Part shown: piece after piece, positions 54,038-63,142 of the stretch | How the letters are laid out: each line of letters opens with the position of its first letter | Position numbering within the stretch: position 1 is the stretch's first letter | Assembly (NCBI RefSeq): GCF_009762325.1 | Contig: NZ_CP034348.1 | Span: 1,308,501-1,372,500 of the forward strand | Source of the DNA: Roseovarius faecimaris | GTDB lineage: Bacteria > Pseudomonadota > Alphaproteobacteria > Rhodobacterales > Rhodobacteraceae | Reading direction: 5' to 3' | Length of the DNA stretch: 64,000 nucleotides | Position numbers and translations under genes: made by a program | The notes under the pieces: generated by a model | Told to the model about the DNA's origin: nothing | What the model saw: the letters and a program-made list of their open reading frames with translations, nothing else | Database searches by the model: none

Positions 54038-54106
54038 TGCCACCGCCCCCTCGGCCGCGCGCCCGCCCACCCACCCCGCGCGCCCGAGGGGGCGGGACCG
54101 GTGGCA
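54038..54106. terminator. Large GC-rich hairpin between convergent genes
   Basis: TGCCACC and a following CCCCCTCGG on the left (54038-54053) pair with CCGAGGGGG and GGTGGCA on the right (54084-54106). Further GCGCG pairs lie inside around a C-rich loop. The structure sits just after the LRR stop and before the dnaB stop (54198). It is strong enough to act as a transcription barrier but has no T-tract. The segment 54107-54197 holds no gene. Confidence 0.5.
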
Positions 54107-54197
54107 GGCATCCGATCCGGGAATGTCTGGACAGAGAACGGGCAGGGCCGCCGCCGGGGAGGCGGTTGGCGGGGCCAGGGGCGCGCCGGGGCGGTGA

Positions 54198-55688
54198 TCA
54201 GAATTCCTGATCGCCGCCGCGTTGCTGCCAGGGTTTCACAAGGTTGCCAAATCGGGTGAACTGCGCCTCGAAGCTGAGCTCGACCGTGCCGATGGGGCCG
54301 TGGCGCTGTTTGCCGATGATCACCTCGGCCTTGCCATGCAGGCGCTCCATCTTCTCCTGCCATTCGGCCATGGCCTCAAGGTTGTCGTCATCGGGTTTTT
54401 CACGTTCGGCGTAATATTCGCCGCGATAGACGAACATGACCACGTCGGCATCCTGCTCGATCGAGCCGGATTCGCGAAGGTCCGAAAGCTGCGGGCGCTT
54501 GTCGTCGCGGCTTTCCACCTGACGGGACAGCTGGGAGAGGGCGATGACGGGGATGTTGAGCTCTTTCGCGATGGCCTTGAGGCCCATGGAAATCTCGCCG
54601 ATCTCCTGCACACGGTTATCGGAGGTGCCGCGCACGAGCTGCAGATAGTCGACGATCAGCAGGTCCAGCCCGTGCGTGCGCTTGAGACGGCGGGCGCGGG
54701 CGGCCAACTGGCTGATCGGGATCGCGGCGGTGTCGTCGATGAAAAGCGGGCAGGCTTCAAGCTGTTTGGCGGCCTCGACGAAGCGGCGGAACTCGGCCTC
54801 GTCCATATCGCCCTGGCGGATCTTGTGGGAGCTGATTTCAGACGCTTCGGCCAGAACCCGGCCGGCGAGCTGCTCGGCGCTCATCTCCAGCGAGAAGAAG
54901 CCCACCACGCCGCCATTGACGGCGCCTTGCGTGCCATCGGGATGGGTGCCGTGGCGATAGGCCTTGGCGACGTTGAAGGCGATATTGGTGGCGAGTGAGG
55001 TTTTACCCATCGACGGGCGGCCGGCGAGGATGATCAGGTCGGATTTGTGCAGACCGCCCAGCATCTTGTCCATATCCACCAGATCGGTGGCGATGCCGGC
55101 GAGCCCGCCATCGCGCTTGTAGGCGGCATTGGCGACGTTGACGGCATCGGTCACGGCCTTGAGGAAGGACTGAAAACCGCTTTCGGTCTGGCCCTGTTCG
55201 GCCAGGGTGTAGAGCTTTTGCTCGGCCTCGACGATCTGGTCCTTGGGCTCTGAGTCCACATCAATGCGCTGGGCCTTGCCCGCGATGTCATGGCCAAGCG
55301 CGATCAGTTCGCGACGGATCGCCATGTCATAGATCATCTGGGCATAGTCGCGCACCGCGAAAGAGCTGATCGCGGCCCCGGCGAGGCGTGCGAGATACGC
55401 CGGGCCACCCAGTTCCTTCAGCCCCTCGTCATCCTCCAGAAACGCCTTGAGCGTGACCGGCGAGGCCAGGTTGTTCTTGGCGATGCGGGCGGCGGCGACG
55501 TCGAAGATGCGGGCATGCACGGGGTCATAGAAATGCTGTGGCCCGATGATCGAGGCGACCCTGTCGTACACATCGTTGTTCGTCAGGATCGCCCCCAGGA
55601 GTTGCTGCTCGGCCTCGATCGAATGCGGCATGGCCGCCTCGTCGTGGCTTTCGGTTCCTGCCGCGTTGAAACTGGTAATTTCGTTCAC
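54198..55688 (-). CDS. dnaB: Replicative DNA helicase
   Basis: DnaB (496 residues) unwinds DNA at the replication fork. The N-terminal domain (HSIEAEQQLLGAILTNNDVY) is followed by the RecA-like motor with Walker A AGRPSMGKTSLATNIAF, GVVGFFSLEMSAEQLAGR, IDDTAAIPISQLAARAR and LLIVDYLQLVRGT. The C-terminal SQLSRQVESRDDKRPQLSDL and GPIGTVELSFE complete the family features. No intein is present at the Walker A. The 229 bp between pyrE and dnaB probably hold its promoter. Confidence 0.97.
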   Translation of the reverse strand: MNEITSFNAAGTESHDEAAMPHSIEAEQQLLGAILTNNDVYDRVASIIGPQHFYDPVHARIFDVAAARIAKNNLASPVTLKAFLEDDEGLKELGGPAYLARLAGAAISSFAVRDYAQMIYDMAIRRELIALGHDIAGKAQRIDVDSEPKDQIVEAEQKLYTLAEQGQTESGFQSFLKAVTDAVNVANAAYKRDGGLAGIATDLVDMDKMLGGLHKSDLIILAGRPSMGKTSLATNIAFNVAKAYRHGTHPDGTQGAVNGGVVGFFSLEMSAEQLAGRVLAEASEISSHKIRQGDMDEAEFRRFVEAAKQLEACPLFIDDTAAIPISQLAARARRLKRTHGLDLLIVDYLQLVRGTSDNRVQEIGEISMGLKAIAKELNIPVIALSQLSRQVESRDDKRPQLSDLRESGSIEQDADVVMFVYRGEYYAEREKPDDDNLEAMAEWQEKMERLHGKAEVIIGKQRHGPIGTVELSFEAQFTRFGNLVKPWQQRGGDQEF

Positions 55689-55917
55689 GTCTGCCCCACT
55701 GTCCCTGTCGTTCTGCCTCTGAGCGTGTTGTTTACCCGATCCCGGCCTGCGCTTCTATCTGGATAAAGCTGTGGACTGTCGCCGGGAAAAAGCGGTGCAC
55801 AAGCCGGTCACGCGGCTTGGGCCTCTAGATATGGTATCATGCCCATCCCGAATGTCCAAATGCTGTTTGGTTCAGCGATTCGATACGGGCAGGATCGGGG
55901 CTTATCCCCAGTGAATT

Positions 55918-56595
55918 TTATTTATTGTTAACTTCCTGCCACTTACGCGGATCGTTGAGAAATTCCTCGACCCCGTCGAGCGTGGCGGCATCAAACGCGC
56001 CTTGCGCGCGGGCTTCGGCGAGCACGTCCCACCAGGTGCAAAGATAGTGCAGCGCGACGCCGTGATCGCCCAGGGTTTTCTCGGTCTCGGGGAAGATGCC
56101 GTAATAGAAGATCACCGCCGTGTGGCCGCAGCTCGCCCCGGTCTCGCGAATGGCATCGACAAAGCTGAGCTTGGAGCCGCCATCGGTGGTCAGGTCCTCG
56201 ACCAGAAGCACCCGTTCGCCCTCGGACATGGCGCCCTCGATGCGGGCGTTGCGGCCATATCCCTTGGGCTTCTTGCGCACATAGGTCATCGGCAAACCCA
56301 TGCGTTCGGCCACCAGGGCGGCGAAGGGGATGCCCGCCGTTTCGCCACCTGCCACGTTGTCGAACGCCTCGAAGCCTGCGTCGCGCAGCACGGTGACAGT
56401 CAGGAAATCCATCAGCGTGGAGCGGATGCGCGGAAAGGAGATCAGCTTGCGGCAGTCGATATAGGTCGGGCTGGGCAGGCCGGAGGCCAGCGTGAAGGGC
56501 TCGGCCGCGTTGAAATGAACCGCCTCGATTTCAAGCAGCATGCGCGCGGTCAGGCGGGCGATCTCTTCGCGCGGGGGGTAGGAGGTGGGGATCAT
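55918..56595 (-). CDS. pyrE: Orotate phosphoribosyltransferase
   Basis: PyrE (225 residues) joins orotate to PRPP in UMP synthesis. [20 protein letters not shown] and the PRPP motif [17 protein letters not shown] are diagnostic, and the length fits the alphaproteobacterial type. The start at 56595 may be later ([11 protein letters not shown]), because the first codons are less conserved. pyrE lies on the same strand as pyrC with a sensor kinase gene between them. Confidence 0.95.
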   Translation of the reverse strand: MIPTSYPPREEIARLTARMLLEIEAVHFNAAEPFTLASGLPSPTYIDCRKLISFPRIRSTLMDFLTVTVLRDAGFEAFDNVAGGETAGIPFAALVAERMGLPMTYVRKKPKGYGRNARIEGAMSEGERVLLVEDLTTDGGSKLSFVDAIRETGASCGHTAVIFYYGIFPETEKTLGDHGVALHYLCTWWDVLAEARAQGAFDAATLDGVEEFLNDPRKWQEVNNK

Positions 56596-56654
56596 GGACA
56601 GCTCGCTTCGGGCAGTTTCTGTTGGTCTGGCCTACCGCGTATTGCACTCCGACT

Positions 56655-57932
56655 TCAACCCGGCACATCCCGGGAAACATCCGGCGACAGCGGCAATGTG
56701 ATGCTGAACCTGGCGCCCTGGCCCGGGCCGTCGCTATCGGCGTTGGCCTGGCCTGAATGGGCCTTGGCGATCTCGCGCACATTGGCCAGCCCCAGACCGG
56801 TCGATGCCTCGCCTCCGGTCGGGGTGGCGGACAGACGTTGAAAACGGCCGAAGGCACGTTGCAGATCGCTTTCGGTGAGGCCCTGGCCGCTATCCGTGAC
56901 GCTGATCGTGGCCGTGTCCTGCTGCGTGGTCAGATCGACATGAACAGAGCTGCCGCTATGGGTGTATTTCAGAGCGTTGTTGATCAGATTGTCGATGGCC
57001 GACACGATCAGCGCGTCGTCGACCGTGGCGGTGACGCCGGGTGCCGGGTCGACATGCAGGCTGATGCTCTTGCGGGCGGCTTCCTCACTGTTGGCCTCGA
57101 CGGCGATGCTGATCAGGTTGGCCAGATCGCAGGGTTGTGCGCTGATCTGGAGGGCCTCGCTATCGGCGCGGACATGTTCAAGCGCGGCAGAGATCAGGCC
57201 GGTCATTCGGTCGGCGCTGTTCATGATCTTGCGAAAACCGGAATCGAGTTTCTCAGTGTCGGGTGTTGCAGCGCCCAGCCGGGCGCGCCCCAGTTCCGCC
57301 TGGGCCATGATCACGGATAGCGGGCTGCGAAGATCGTGGGAGACGAGCCCCATCAGGTTGGTTTTCTGCTGGATCTCGTGTCGCAGTTTCGCATACCCGC
57401 GCTGCAGGCGGGTATTGAGGGCCGACAGGTCCGAGATCAGGCTCTGCCTGTTGGCTTCTTCTGCGATGCGCCGCAGCTCGGCCTCGGCGCGCAAAGCGAA
57501 GATCTGGGCGATCGCCGCGGCGACCTCCGAGTCCCTGATGTGATCCGTTGTGAAGATGGCCAGATGCCCGGCCACGTCGCCCGAGACATCGCGCAGAGGA
57601 ATGCCGATATAGCCTTCGTATTCGGCATCCTCCGGATAGAGCGCGGCGATCTTGCAGGGAATGATCACGGTTTCGCCTGCGTAGACGCGTGCGCAGGGCG
57701 TGCCGGACAGCTCATAGCGGAGGTCTTCGCTTACGTCGTTTTCCTCAAGGGCGAAGAGGGTTCGGGCGTGCGTCGGGGGGTGTCCTTCACCAAAGGTGAT
57801 GGCGACAAAGGCCGCGTCCAGATACCGGCTGAGCGCGGAGACAAGGCCCGATAAAAGGTCATGGCCGGTCACCCCCGCGATACTGCGCGCGATCAGGAGG
57901 ATCTGCTGCATTTCCGTGTTATGCGTCGTCAT
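56655..57932 (-). CDS. GAF-domain sensor histidine kinase
   Basis: The protein has 425 residues; the start MTTHNTEMQQILLIARSIAG at 57932 leads into a GAF-like sensing domain (near residues 10-165, with CARVYAGETVIIPC). A short coiled coil follows. The kinase core is VSHDLRSPLSVIMAQ (H-box with the phospho-His), DNLINNALKYT (N-box), VTDSGQGL (G1) and GLGLANVREIA (G2). There is no membrane helix, so it is cytoplasmic. No response regulator gene is adjacent. It sits between pyrC and pyrE. Confidence 0.9.
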   Translation of the reverse strand: MTTHNTEMQQILLIARSIAGVTGHDLLSGLVSALSRYLDAAFVAITFGEGHPPTHARTLFALEENDVSEDLRYELSGTPCARVYAGETVIIPCKIAALYPEDAEYEGYIGIPLRDVSGDVAGHLAIFTTDHIRDSEVAAAIAQIFALRAEAELRRIAEEANRQSLISDLSALNTRLQRGYAKLRHEIQQKTNLMGLVSHDLRSPLSVIMAQAELGRARLGAATPDTEKLDSGFRKIMNSADRMTGLISAALEHVRADSEALQISAQPCDLANLISIAVEANSEEAARKSISLHVDPAPGVTATVDDALIVSAIDNLINNALKYTHSGSSVHVDLTTQQDTATISVTDSGQGLTESDLQRAFGRFQRLSATPTGGEASTGLGLANVREIAKAHSGQANADSDGPGQGARFSITLPLSPDVSRDVPG

Positions 57933-57988
57933 GAAACCCGTGTTCGATCCTAATGAGAATGACGAGCTAAACCGATACTGCGGCGTGT

Positions 57989-59047
57989 CTAGCCAATTGT
58001 GCGGAGCTGATCGCCTGACACTTTCCAGCACAGCTCAAACCCGGGATCGAAGACCGTGACCGGGCCATCGCCCGTGTCGATCTTGTCGGGGTAGCTGGGC
58101 GCGGTTTTGTCCAGTGTGATCCTGTCCTCATTGGCGGGCAGGCCATAGAAGGCAGGGCCGTTGAGCGAAGTGAACGCCTCCAGCCGGTCGAGCGCGCCGT
58201 CCTCCTCGAAGACCTGGGCAAGGATCGACAGCGTGTTGGTCGCGGTGAAACAGCCCGCGCAGCCGCAGGCGCTTTCCTTGTTGGGGTCGGTATGGGGGGC
58301 CGAGTCGGTGCCGAGAAAGAACCGCCCCTCACCGGAGGTGGCCGCCGCGCGCAGGGCAAGCCGGTGCTCCTCGCGCTTGGCGACGGGCAGGCAATAGTAA
58401 TGCGGCTTGATCCCGCCGACGAGGATATGGTTGCGGTTGATCACCAGGTGATGCGTGGTGATCGTGGCGCCGAGCGTGTCATCGCCCGCGCGCACATAGG
58501 CCACCCCGTCGGAGGTGGTGATATGTTCCATGACCACGCGCAACCCGGGCGTCGTGCTGCGGATCGGGTCGAGCACGCGGTCGATGAACACCGCCTCGCG
58601 GTCGAAAATGTCGATCTCGGGGTCGGTCACTTCGCCATGCACGCAGAGGGGGCAGCCGATCTCGGCCATGCGCTCCAGCACCGGGCGGACGGTGTCGAAG
58701 TTGCGCACGCCGCTGGCGGAATTGGTGGTCGCGCCCGCAGGGTAGAGCTTGACCGCGGTGATCAGGCCAGAGGCATGGGCAGCGGCCAGATCGTCGGGAT
58801 CGGTGTCCTCGGTCAGATAGAGGGTCATCAGCGGGGTGAAGCTGTGGCCCTCGGGCAGGGCGGCCATGATCCGGTCGCGATAGGCGGCGGCCTCGGCCCC
58901 GGTGACCACGGGCGGCACCAGGTTGGGCATGATGATCGCGCGGGCGAAATGGCGCGAGGTTTCGGGCAGAACGGCGCGCAGCATCGCGCCATCGCGCAGA
59001 TGCAGGTGCCAGTCATCGGGGCGGCGGATCGTGAGGCTCTGGGTCAT
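57989..59047 (-). CDS. pyrC: Dihydroorotase
   Basis: PyrC (352 residues) closes carbamoyl-aspartate to dihydroorotate. The N-terminus [13 protein letters not shown] gives the zinc-binding Hx[18 protein letters not shown] holds the carboxylated Lys, VHGEVTD and [13 protein letters not shown] the other metal His, and [13 protein letters not shown] the catalytic Asp. It is the E. coli-type (about 350-residue) class. Divergent to the EF-G-like gene. Confidence 0.96.
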   Translation of the reverse strand: MTQSLTIRRPDDWHLHLRDGAMLRAVLPETSRHFARAIIMPNLVPPVVTGAEAAAYRDRIMAALPEGHSFTPLMTLYLTEDTDPDDLAAAHASGLITAVKLYPAGATTNSASGVRNFDTVRPVLERMAEIGCPLCVHGEVTDPEIDIFDREAVFIDRVLDPIRSTTPGLRVVMEHITTSDGVAYVRAGDDTLGATITTHHLVINRNHILVGGIKPHYYCLPVAKREEHRLALRAAATSGEGRFFLGTDSAPHTDPNKESACGCAGCFTATNTLSILAQVFEEDGALDRLEAFTSLNGPAFYGLPANEDRITLDKTAPSYPDKIDTGDGPVTVFDPGFELCWKVSGDQLRTIG

Positions 59048-59118
59048 GGGTGTCGCTTACACAAATGTGGATGCCGGGGCCAGAGGGGTTCTTGGGGCAG
59101 AGTATTGAGGCTGGGCGA

Positions 59119-60033
59119 ATGTCGATGCAGGATACCGTCATGACAAATGCGAGCGAAACCTTGCCGGTGAAACTGCCGCTCTGGCCTGAAGACAAGGCTG
59201 CGAAGGAGGCGCTGGCCGATGCGCTGGGCAATCTTGAGGGTGGCGCGCTCGACTTTGTGGCAGAGCCGGAGATCGGGTTGGATGTGGTCTGCCTGCGTGC
59301 GGCGGATGAACGGGTCTTGGAAGACATGGTGCATCGCTTGCTCACCGTCTATGGCATCAGGATGCGCGTTGGTGCGCCCGCGATTGCCTATCGTGCCACG
59401 ATCAAGGGGCGGGCCGAGGATCGTTTTGAGCATGAGGTAAAGAGGCGCGGTGAGCGCTATGTCATGCGTGTAGAGGTAAGGGTGGCGCCGGATGATCCGG
59501 AGCAGGCCGGGGTTATCGACGAAACGCCACAGATGGGATCACTTGGTGCTGAGCTTGCCGAGCATCTGCGAAGCGGGTTGCAGAGTGTGCTCGATTGCGC
59601 CCCGCTGGAGACGTCACCGCTATACGGTCTGCGTGTACAGGTGACCGGGGTCGAGGCCCTGACCCCAAGCGTTTTACCGTCGGGTGTCGCCACCGCCGCG
59701 CGGATCTGCCTGCGACGCTGTGTGAAAGCGGCGGGGTTGGTCCTGCTGGAGCCGATCATGCGCTTGGAGGTGCATGCCCCTGTCGCGACCGAAGCCTCTG
59801 TGATCAATGATATCCGCTCGCGCCGGGGGCGTGTGATCGCTACCGATGACGCGGGAGACAGCAGCCTGAAGATCAAGGCCGAACTGCCGATGGCCAACCT
59901 GTTCGGATATATCAACACCCTGCATCACATAACCGACGGCGCAGGCCGCTTTGAGGCAAGGTTCTCTCATTATCAGCGGGTGCCCGGCTCGGACGATCCT
60001 GACGATGCGCCGCCGCTGGCAATGGCGATGTAG
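59119..60033 (+). CDS. EF-G-like protein with domains III-V only (no GTPase domain)
   Basis: The protein has 304 residues from 59119 (GAGG upstream; other possible starts are GTG 59050, ATG 59125 and 59140). Residues about 15-100 resemble EF-G domain III (KAAKEALADALGNLEGGALD). The middle resembles domain IV. LLEPIMRLEVHAPV, IRSRRGRVIATDD and NLFGYINTLHHITDGAGRFE with HYQRVP match domain V almost motif for motif. The G domain and domain II are absent. The domain IV tip, normally containing GSYHDVDSS with the decoding-centre His, reads VEALTPSVLPSGVAT. The role is unknown; a ribosome-binding factor is possible. Confidence 0.82.
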   Translation: MSMQDTVMTNASETLPVKLPLWPEDKAAKEALADALGNLEGGALDFVAEPEIGLDVVCLRAADERVLEDMVHRLLTVYGIRMRVGAPAIAYRATIKGRAEDRFEHEVKRRGERYVMRVEVRVAPDDPEQAGVIDETPQMGSLGAELAEHLRSGLQSVLDCAPLETSPLYGLRVQVTGVEALTPSVLPSGVATAARICLRRCVKAAGLVLLEPIMRLEVHAPVATEASVINDIRSRRGRVIATDDAGDSSLKIKAELPMANLFGYINTLHHITDGAGRFEARFSHYQRVPGSDDPDDAPPLAMAM

Positions 60034-60095
60034 CACTTGCCCTGAGCCGTCTTTGGTTCTGAAGATGGCTCATCCTGCTACCTGAGCTGGACAGT

Positions 60096-60926
60096 TCAGC
60101 CGTCCACCGGTGGCACGGCCCGCCGGTAGAGATGCCAGGTGGCGTGGCCCAGGATCGGCAGGGTGAAGATCAGGCCCAGAAACGCCGGAAGCATGGACAA
60201 AAGCAGCGTGACCGAGATGATCGCCGCCCAGGTGAGCATAACCACCGGGCTTTCCCGCACCACGCGGATGGAGGTCAGCATGGCCGACACGAAATCGGTG
60301 TCCCGGTCGAGCAGCATGGGCATGGCGACAACGGTCACGGTGAACAGCACAGCCGACAGAACCGCGCCCGCGCAGGTGCCAATCGCAAGAAAGGTCCAGC
60401 CTTCGGGCGTGAAGAAGACGATTTGCAGAAACCCGTCAAAATCCGAGAAGGAGGCATTCTGCAGGATGATCGCCAGCCAAAGCCGGATCTGATACATCCA
60501 GACCCAGAAGATGAACAGGGTGACAAAGGCCATCCAGCCCATTTCGCGCTGGCGCTGATTTGCCATCACGGTGAGGATCTCGGACCAGCCGAAGCTGTCG
60601 CCCTTTTGCAGGCGGCGCGACATCTCATAAAGCCCGGCAGCGGCGAAGGGGGCGACCAGGGGAAAGCCGACAACAGCGGGAATGACCATCCAGATCTTGC
60701 CGAGCCCGACCAGGCTCCAGACAAACAGAAGGCCGAACACCGCATAGAACAGGCCGAAAAAACCGCTCATCACGGGCCGCGCGGCAAAGTCGGCCATACC
60801 GGCCCTGAGCGACGCGGTAATGTCATCTTTGGTCACTTTGTTGACGTCGGGCAGAGAGGGCTGCGGCGGTGTCAGATCATCCGGTGCGGAGGATTCCGAG
60901 GAGTCGCCGTTGGTGTTGGATGTCAT
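60096..60926 (-). CDS. DUF2189-family membrane protein
   Basis: The protein has 276 residues. After a polar N-terminus of 45 residues, six or so helices follow. The blocks RPVMSGFFGLFYAVFGLLFVW, GFPLVAPFAAAGLYEMSRRL and GHATWHLYRRAV are the DUF2189 signature. Function is not known; members are found across alphaproteobacteria as integral membrane proteins. It lies after the EF-G-like gene on the opposite strand (convergent, 62 bp). Confidence 0.88.
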   Translation of the reverse strand: MTSNTNGDSSESSAPDDLTPPQPSLPDVNKVTKDDITASLRAGMADFAARPVMSGFFGLFYAVFGLLFVWSLVGLGKIWMVIPAVVGFPLVAPFAAAGLYEMSRRLQKGDSFGWSEILTVMANQRQREMGWMAFVTLFIFWVWMYQIRLWLAIILQNASFSDFDGFLQIVFFTPEGWTFLAIGTCAGAVLSAVLFTVTVVAMPMLLDRDTDFVSAMLTSIRVVRESPVVMLTWAAIISVTLLLSMLPAFLGLIFTLPILGHATWHLYRRAVPPVDG

Positions 60927-61058
60927 GAGACCCGCCTCCCGAAGCTGGACATCTGACCGGTCGGTTCACCGGCAAGGCCAGCACTGGACCGATGACGCCT
61001 GCCGCAGGGTCAAATGTGCCTCAGATGGATCACCGGGGCAAGAGGGGCCGCTCTGCCC

Positions 61059-62012
61059 TTACACCGCCTCTGACGCCGCTTGATCCTGCATCAGGATGCT
61101 CTCGGCCCGGTTCAGCGCCTTGCGGAACGGCGGCGCGTTGCGCTGGGCGAGGACGGCACGGGCCAGGCGCATGGTCAGCAGGTGACGCTCGTCGCGTGTG
61201 GTGTGTTTCAGCAGGCTGAACTGGTAGGCCGGATCGGTGCGGCGCGCGCGATAAAGCCGGGCAAGGTTCAGCCGCGTCAGCTTGCCCGCGCTGAGCTGTG
61301 CCAGGATACGCAGCATGATCTGCATGCGGTCGAGCGAAATCTCCAGCCGTGGGCCCAGATGGCGCATGCGGAATTTCATCACGTTGGGGCGGGTGAAGAG
61401 GGCGGCGTGCATCGCGTCAAGCTCGATCTCGGGGTCATAAAGCACCACCGCGTCTTTGGCGGCATCCAGCATGTCGGGCGCATAGCCATAGCGGTCGTCA
61501 AAGGCGACGCGGCGCTGGGCCAGATAACGGTCATCCCATTCCGCGATGCGCGGATCGAGCGTGGCCTGCGGCTGGATCGCCAGCACCCGCGCGCCGGGGG
61601 CGGCCACCGAAAACGCCGCCGCCGCATAGCCGCAGGGACCGGCGCCGTAGAAAATCACCCGCTCGAACTCATCGAAGAACCCGTCGTCGATCAGCCGGTC
61701 GAAAAACCCGTAGACCTGCCCGTCGCGAAACCAGGTGTCGCCGTTGCTGAGCAGGCTGAGATGCGACCAGCCCAGAGCCTTGACCAGCGGCCAGCCCATC
61801 GGATGCGCCTTGGGGCTGTCTTCTTCCACGCGGTCGTGGTTCTCAAAGCTGACCAGAAGCACCGGGCCCTTGGCGCGAAACACCGCGGCATGCGCCGCCC
61901 CCAGAGGTTCGACAAAGCCCGCATCGCCGATCATCCCGCCCATCCGCGAGAGCCAATCGGTCCAGTTGAGCCCATCGAGGGGCGCGTCAAATGCATCAGC
62001 CTGAGATTGCAT
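61059..62012 (-). CDS. Conserved protein of unknown function
   Basis: The protein has 317 residues, soluble, without a signal peptide. VLLVSFENHDRVEEDSPKAH and VIFYGAGPCGYAAAAFSVAA, with RVLAIQPQATLDPRIAEWDD, suggest an alpha/beta fold with a GxCG elbow-like turn, similar to hydrolase-type folds. Similar roseobacter proteins are, as I recall, annotated as phosphoadenosine phosphosulfate reductase, which the visible motifs do not support. It stands alone. Function is unknown. Confidence 0.7.
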   Translation of the reverse strand: MQSQADAFDAPLDGLNWTDWLSRMGGMIGDAGFVEPLGAAHAAVFRAKGPVLLVSFENHDRVEEDSPKAHPMGWPLVKALGWSHLSLLSNGDTWFRDGQVYGFFDRLIDDGFFDEFERVIFYGAGPCGYAAAAFSVAAPGARVLAIQPQATLDPRIAEWDDRYLAQRRVAFDDRYGYAPDMLDAAKDAVVLYDPEIELDAMHAALFTRPNVMKFRMRHLGPRLEISLDRMQIMLRILAQLSAGKLTRLNLARLYRARRTDPAYQFSLLKHTTRDERHLLTMRLARAVLAQRNAPPFRKALNRAESILMQDQAASEAV

Positions 62013-62200
62013 ACAGCTCGTTCCTTACCGGTCCTGCCTGCCGCTGAGCGGCACCGTGGCCTCGGTCTAGAGGTCAATCTGGGCGAAATTTTGTAAAATC
62101 CAAGGGGTTTCTGCGTGAGGCGCTGCTGTGTCGCGCCCCTTGACCTGCGGGGGGGAACGTGCAGGTTTGAGCGCATAAACCAAGATTGAGGCCAGCGGTC

Positions 62201-63106
62201 ATGACGCCAGATTCCATCGACGCCACGCAAGAGATGCTGCAAGGGCAGGATTATATCTGTGGCCGGGCGCTGGCCACGGTGGTGTTTCTCAGCCTGCGGC
62301 TGGGGCGCCCCCTGTTCCTGGAAGGTGAGGCAGGAGTGGGCAAGACCGAGATCGCCAAGGCGCTGGCATCGGCGCTGGGCCGCCGCCTGATCCGGCTGCA
62401 ATGCTATGAGGGGCTGGATGCGTCCTCGGCGGTCTATGAATGGAACTTCGCCGAACAGATGATCGCCATTCGCGCAGCCGAAGCCTCGGGCGGGGTGGAC
62501 CGCGAAAGCCTCAAGGACGAGCTTTTCACCGAGGAGTACCTGATCGAACGGCCCTTGTTGCAGGCGATGCGCCCGCAGCCGGGCGGCGCGCCTGTCCTGC
62601 TGATCGACGAGCTTGACCGCACCGATGAGCCGTTCGAGGCCTTCCTGCTGGAAGCACTGAGCGATTTTCAGGTGACGATCCCGGAGCTGGGCACAATAAA
62701 GGCGCCGGAGCCGCCGATCGTCATCCTGACCTCGAACCGCACGCGCGAGGTGCATGATGCACTCAAGCGCCGCTGCCTCTATCACTGGGTCGATTACCCC
62801 GGTTTCGAGCGCGAGATCGAGATCCTGCAGGCCCGTGCGCCCGAAGCAGCCGAAAGCCTCAGCCGCGAGGTGGTGGCCTTCGTGCAGGCTTTGCGCACCG
62901 AGGATCTGTTCAAGAAACCGGGCGTGGCCGAGACCATCGACTGGGCCAAATGCCTGCTGGCTTTGGATGTCATCTCGCTTTCCCCCGAAGTCATCGCCGA
63001 CACGCTGGGCGCGATCCTGAAATACCAGGACGATATCCAGAAATTGCAGGGGTCCGAGGCCAAACGTATTCTGGACGAGGCCAAGGCCAGCCTGGAGCCG
63101 GCATGA
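62201..63106 (+). CDS. MoxR-family AAA ATPase (CoxD-like)
   Basis: The protein has 301 residues; the ATG at 62201 begins MTPDSIDATQEMLQGQDYI. Walker A is EGEAGVGKTEIAKALA, Walker B VLLIDELDRTDEPFEAFLLE, sensor 1 ILTSNRTREVHDALKRRC. This is the MoxR group that works with VWA proteins in assembling metalloenzymes (CoxD with CoxE in CO dehydrogenase). The VWA gene follows after 36 bp, which include a truncated dispersed repeat. No cox structural genes are in the window, so the client is unknown. Confidence 0.9.
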   Translation: MTPDSIDATQEMLQGQDYICGRALATVVFLSLRLGRPLFLEGEAGVGKTEIAKALASALGRRLIRLQCYEGLDASSAVYEWNFAEQMIAIRAAEASGGVDRESLKDELFTEEYLIERPLLQAMRPQPGGAPVLLIDELDRTDEPFEAFLLEALSDFQVTIPELGTIKAPEPPIVILTSNRTREVHDALKRRCLYHWVDYPGFEREIEILQARAPEAAESLSREVVAFVQALRTEDLFKKPGVAETIDWAKCLLALDVISLSPEVIADTLGAILKYQDDIQKLQGSEAKRILDEAKASLEPA

Positions 63107-63107
63107 T

Positions 63108-63130
63108 CTTTCATTGTTCCAAAAATACTC
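63108..63130 (-). repeat. Dispersed repeat, truncated inverted copy
   Basis: On the minus strand this reads GAGTATTTTTGG followed by AACAATGAAAG, matching the 3' two thirds of the 12361 and 19221 copies. The CTCCGGCGG part is missing. It fills most of the 36-bp gap between the MoxR and VWA genes. Confidence 0.7.
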
Positions 63131-63142
63131 AAAATCCGACAG

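Noticed and set aside
61059..62012. Phosphoadenosine phosphosulfate reductase
   Set aside because: No PAPS-reductase motif or catalytic ECGLH-like tail is present; the fold hints point elsewhere.
62140..62175. TTGACC as a -35 box for the MoxR gene
   Set aside because: No acceptable -10 hexamer at 16-18 bp spacing.
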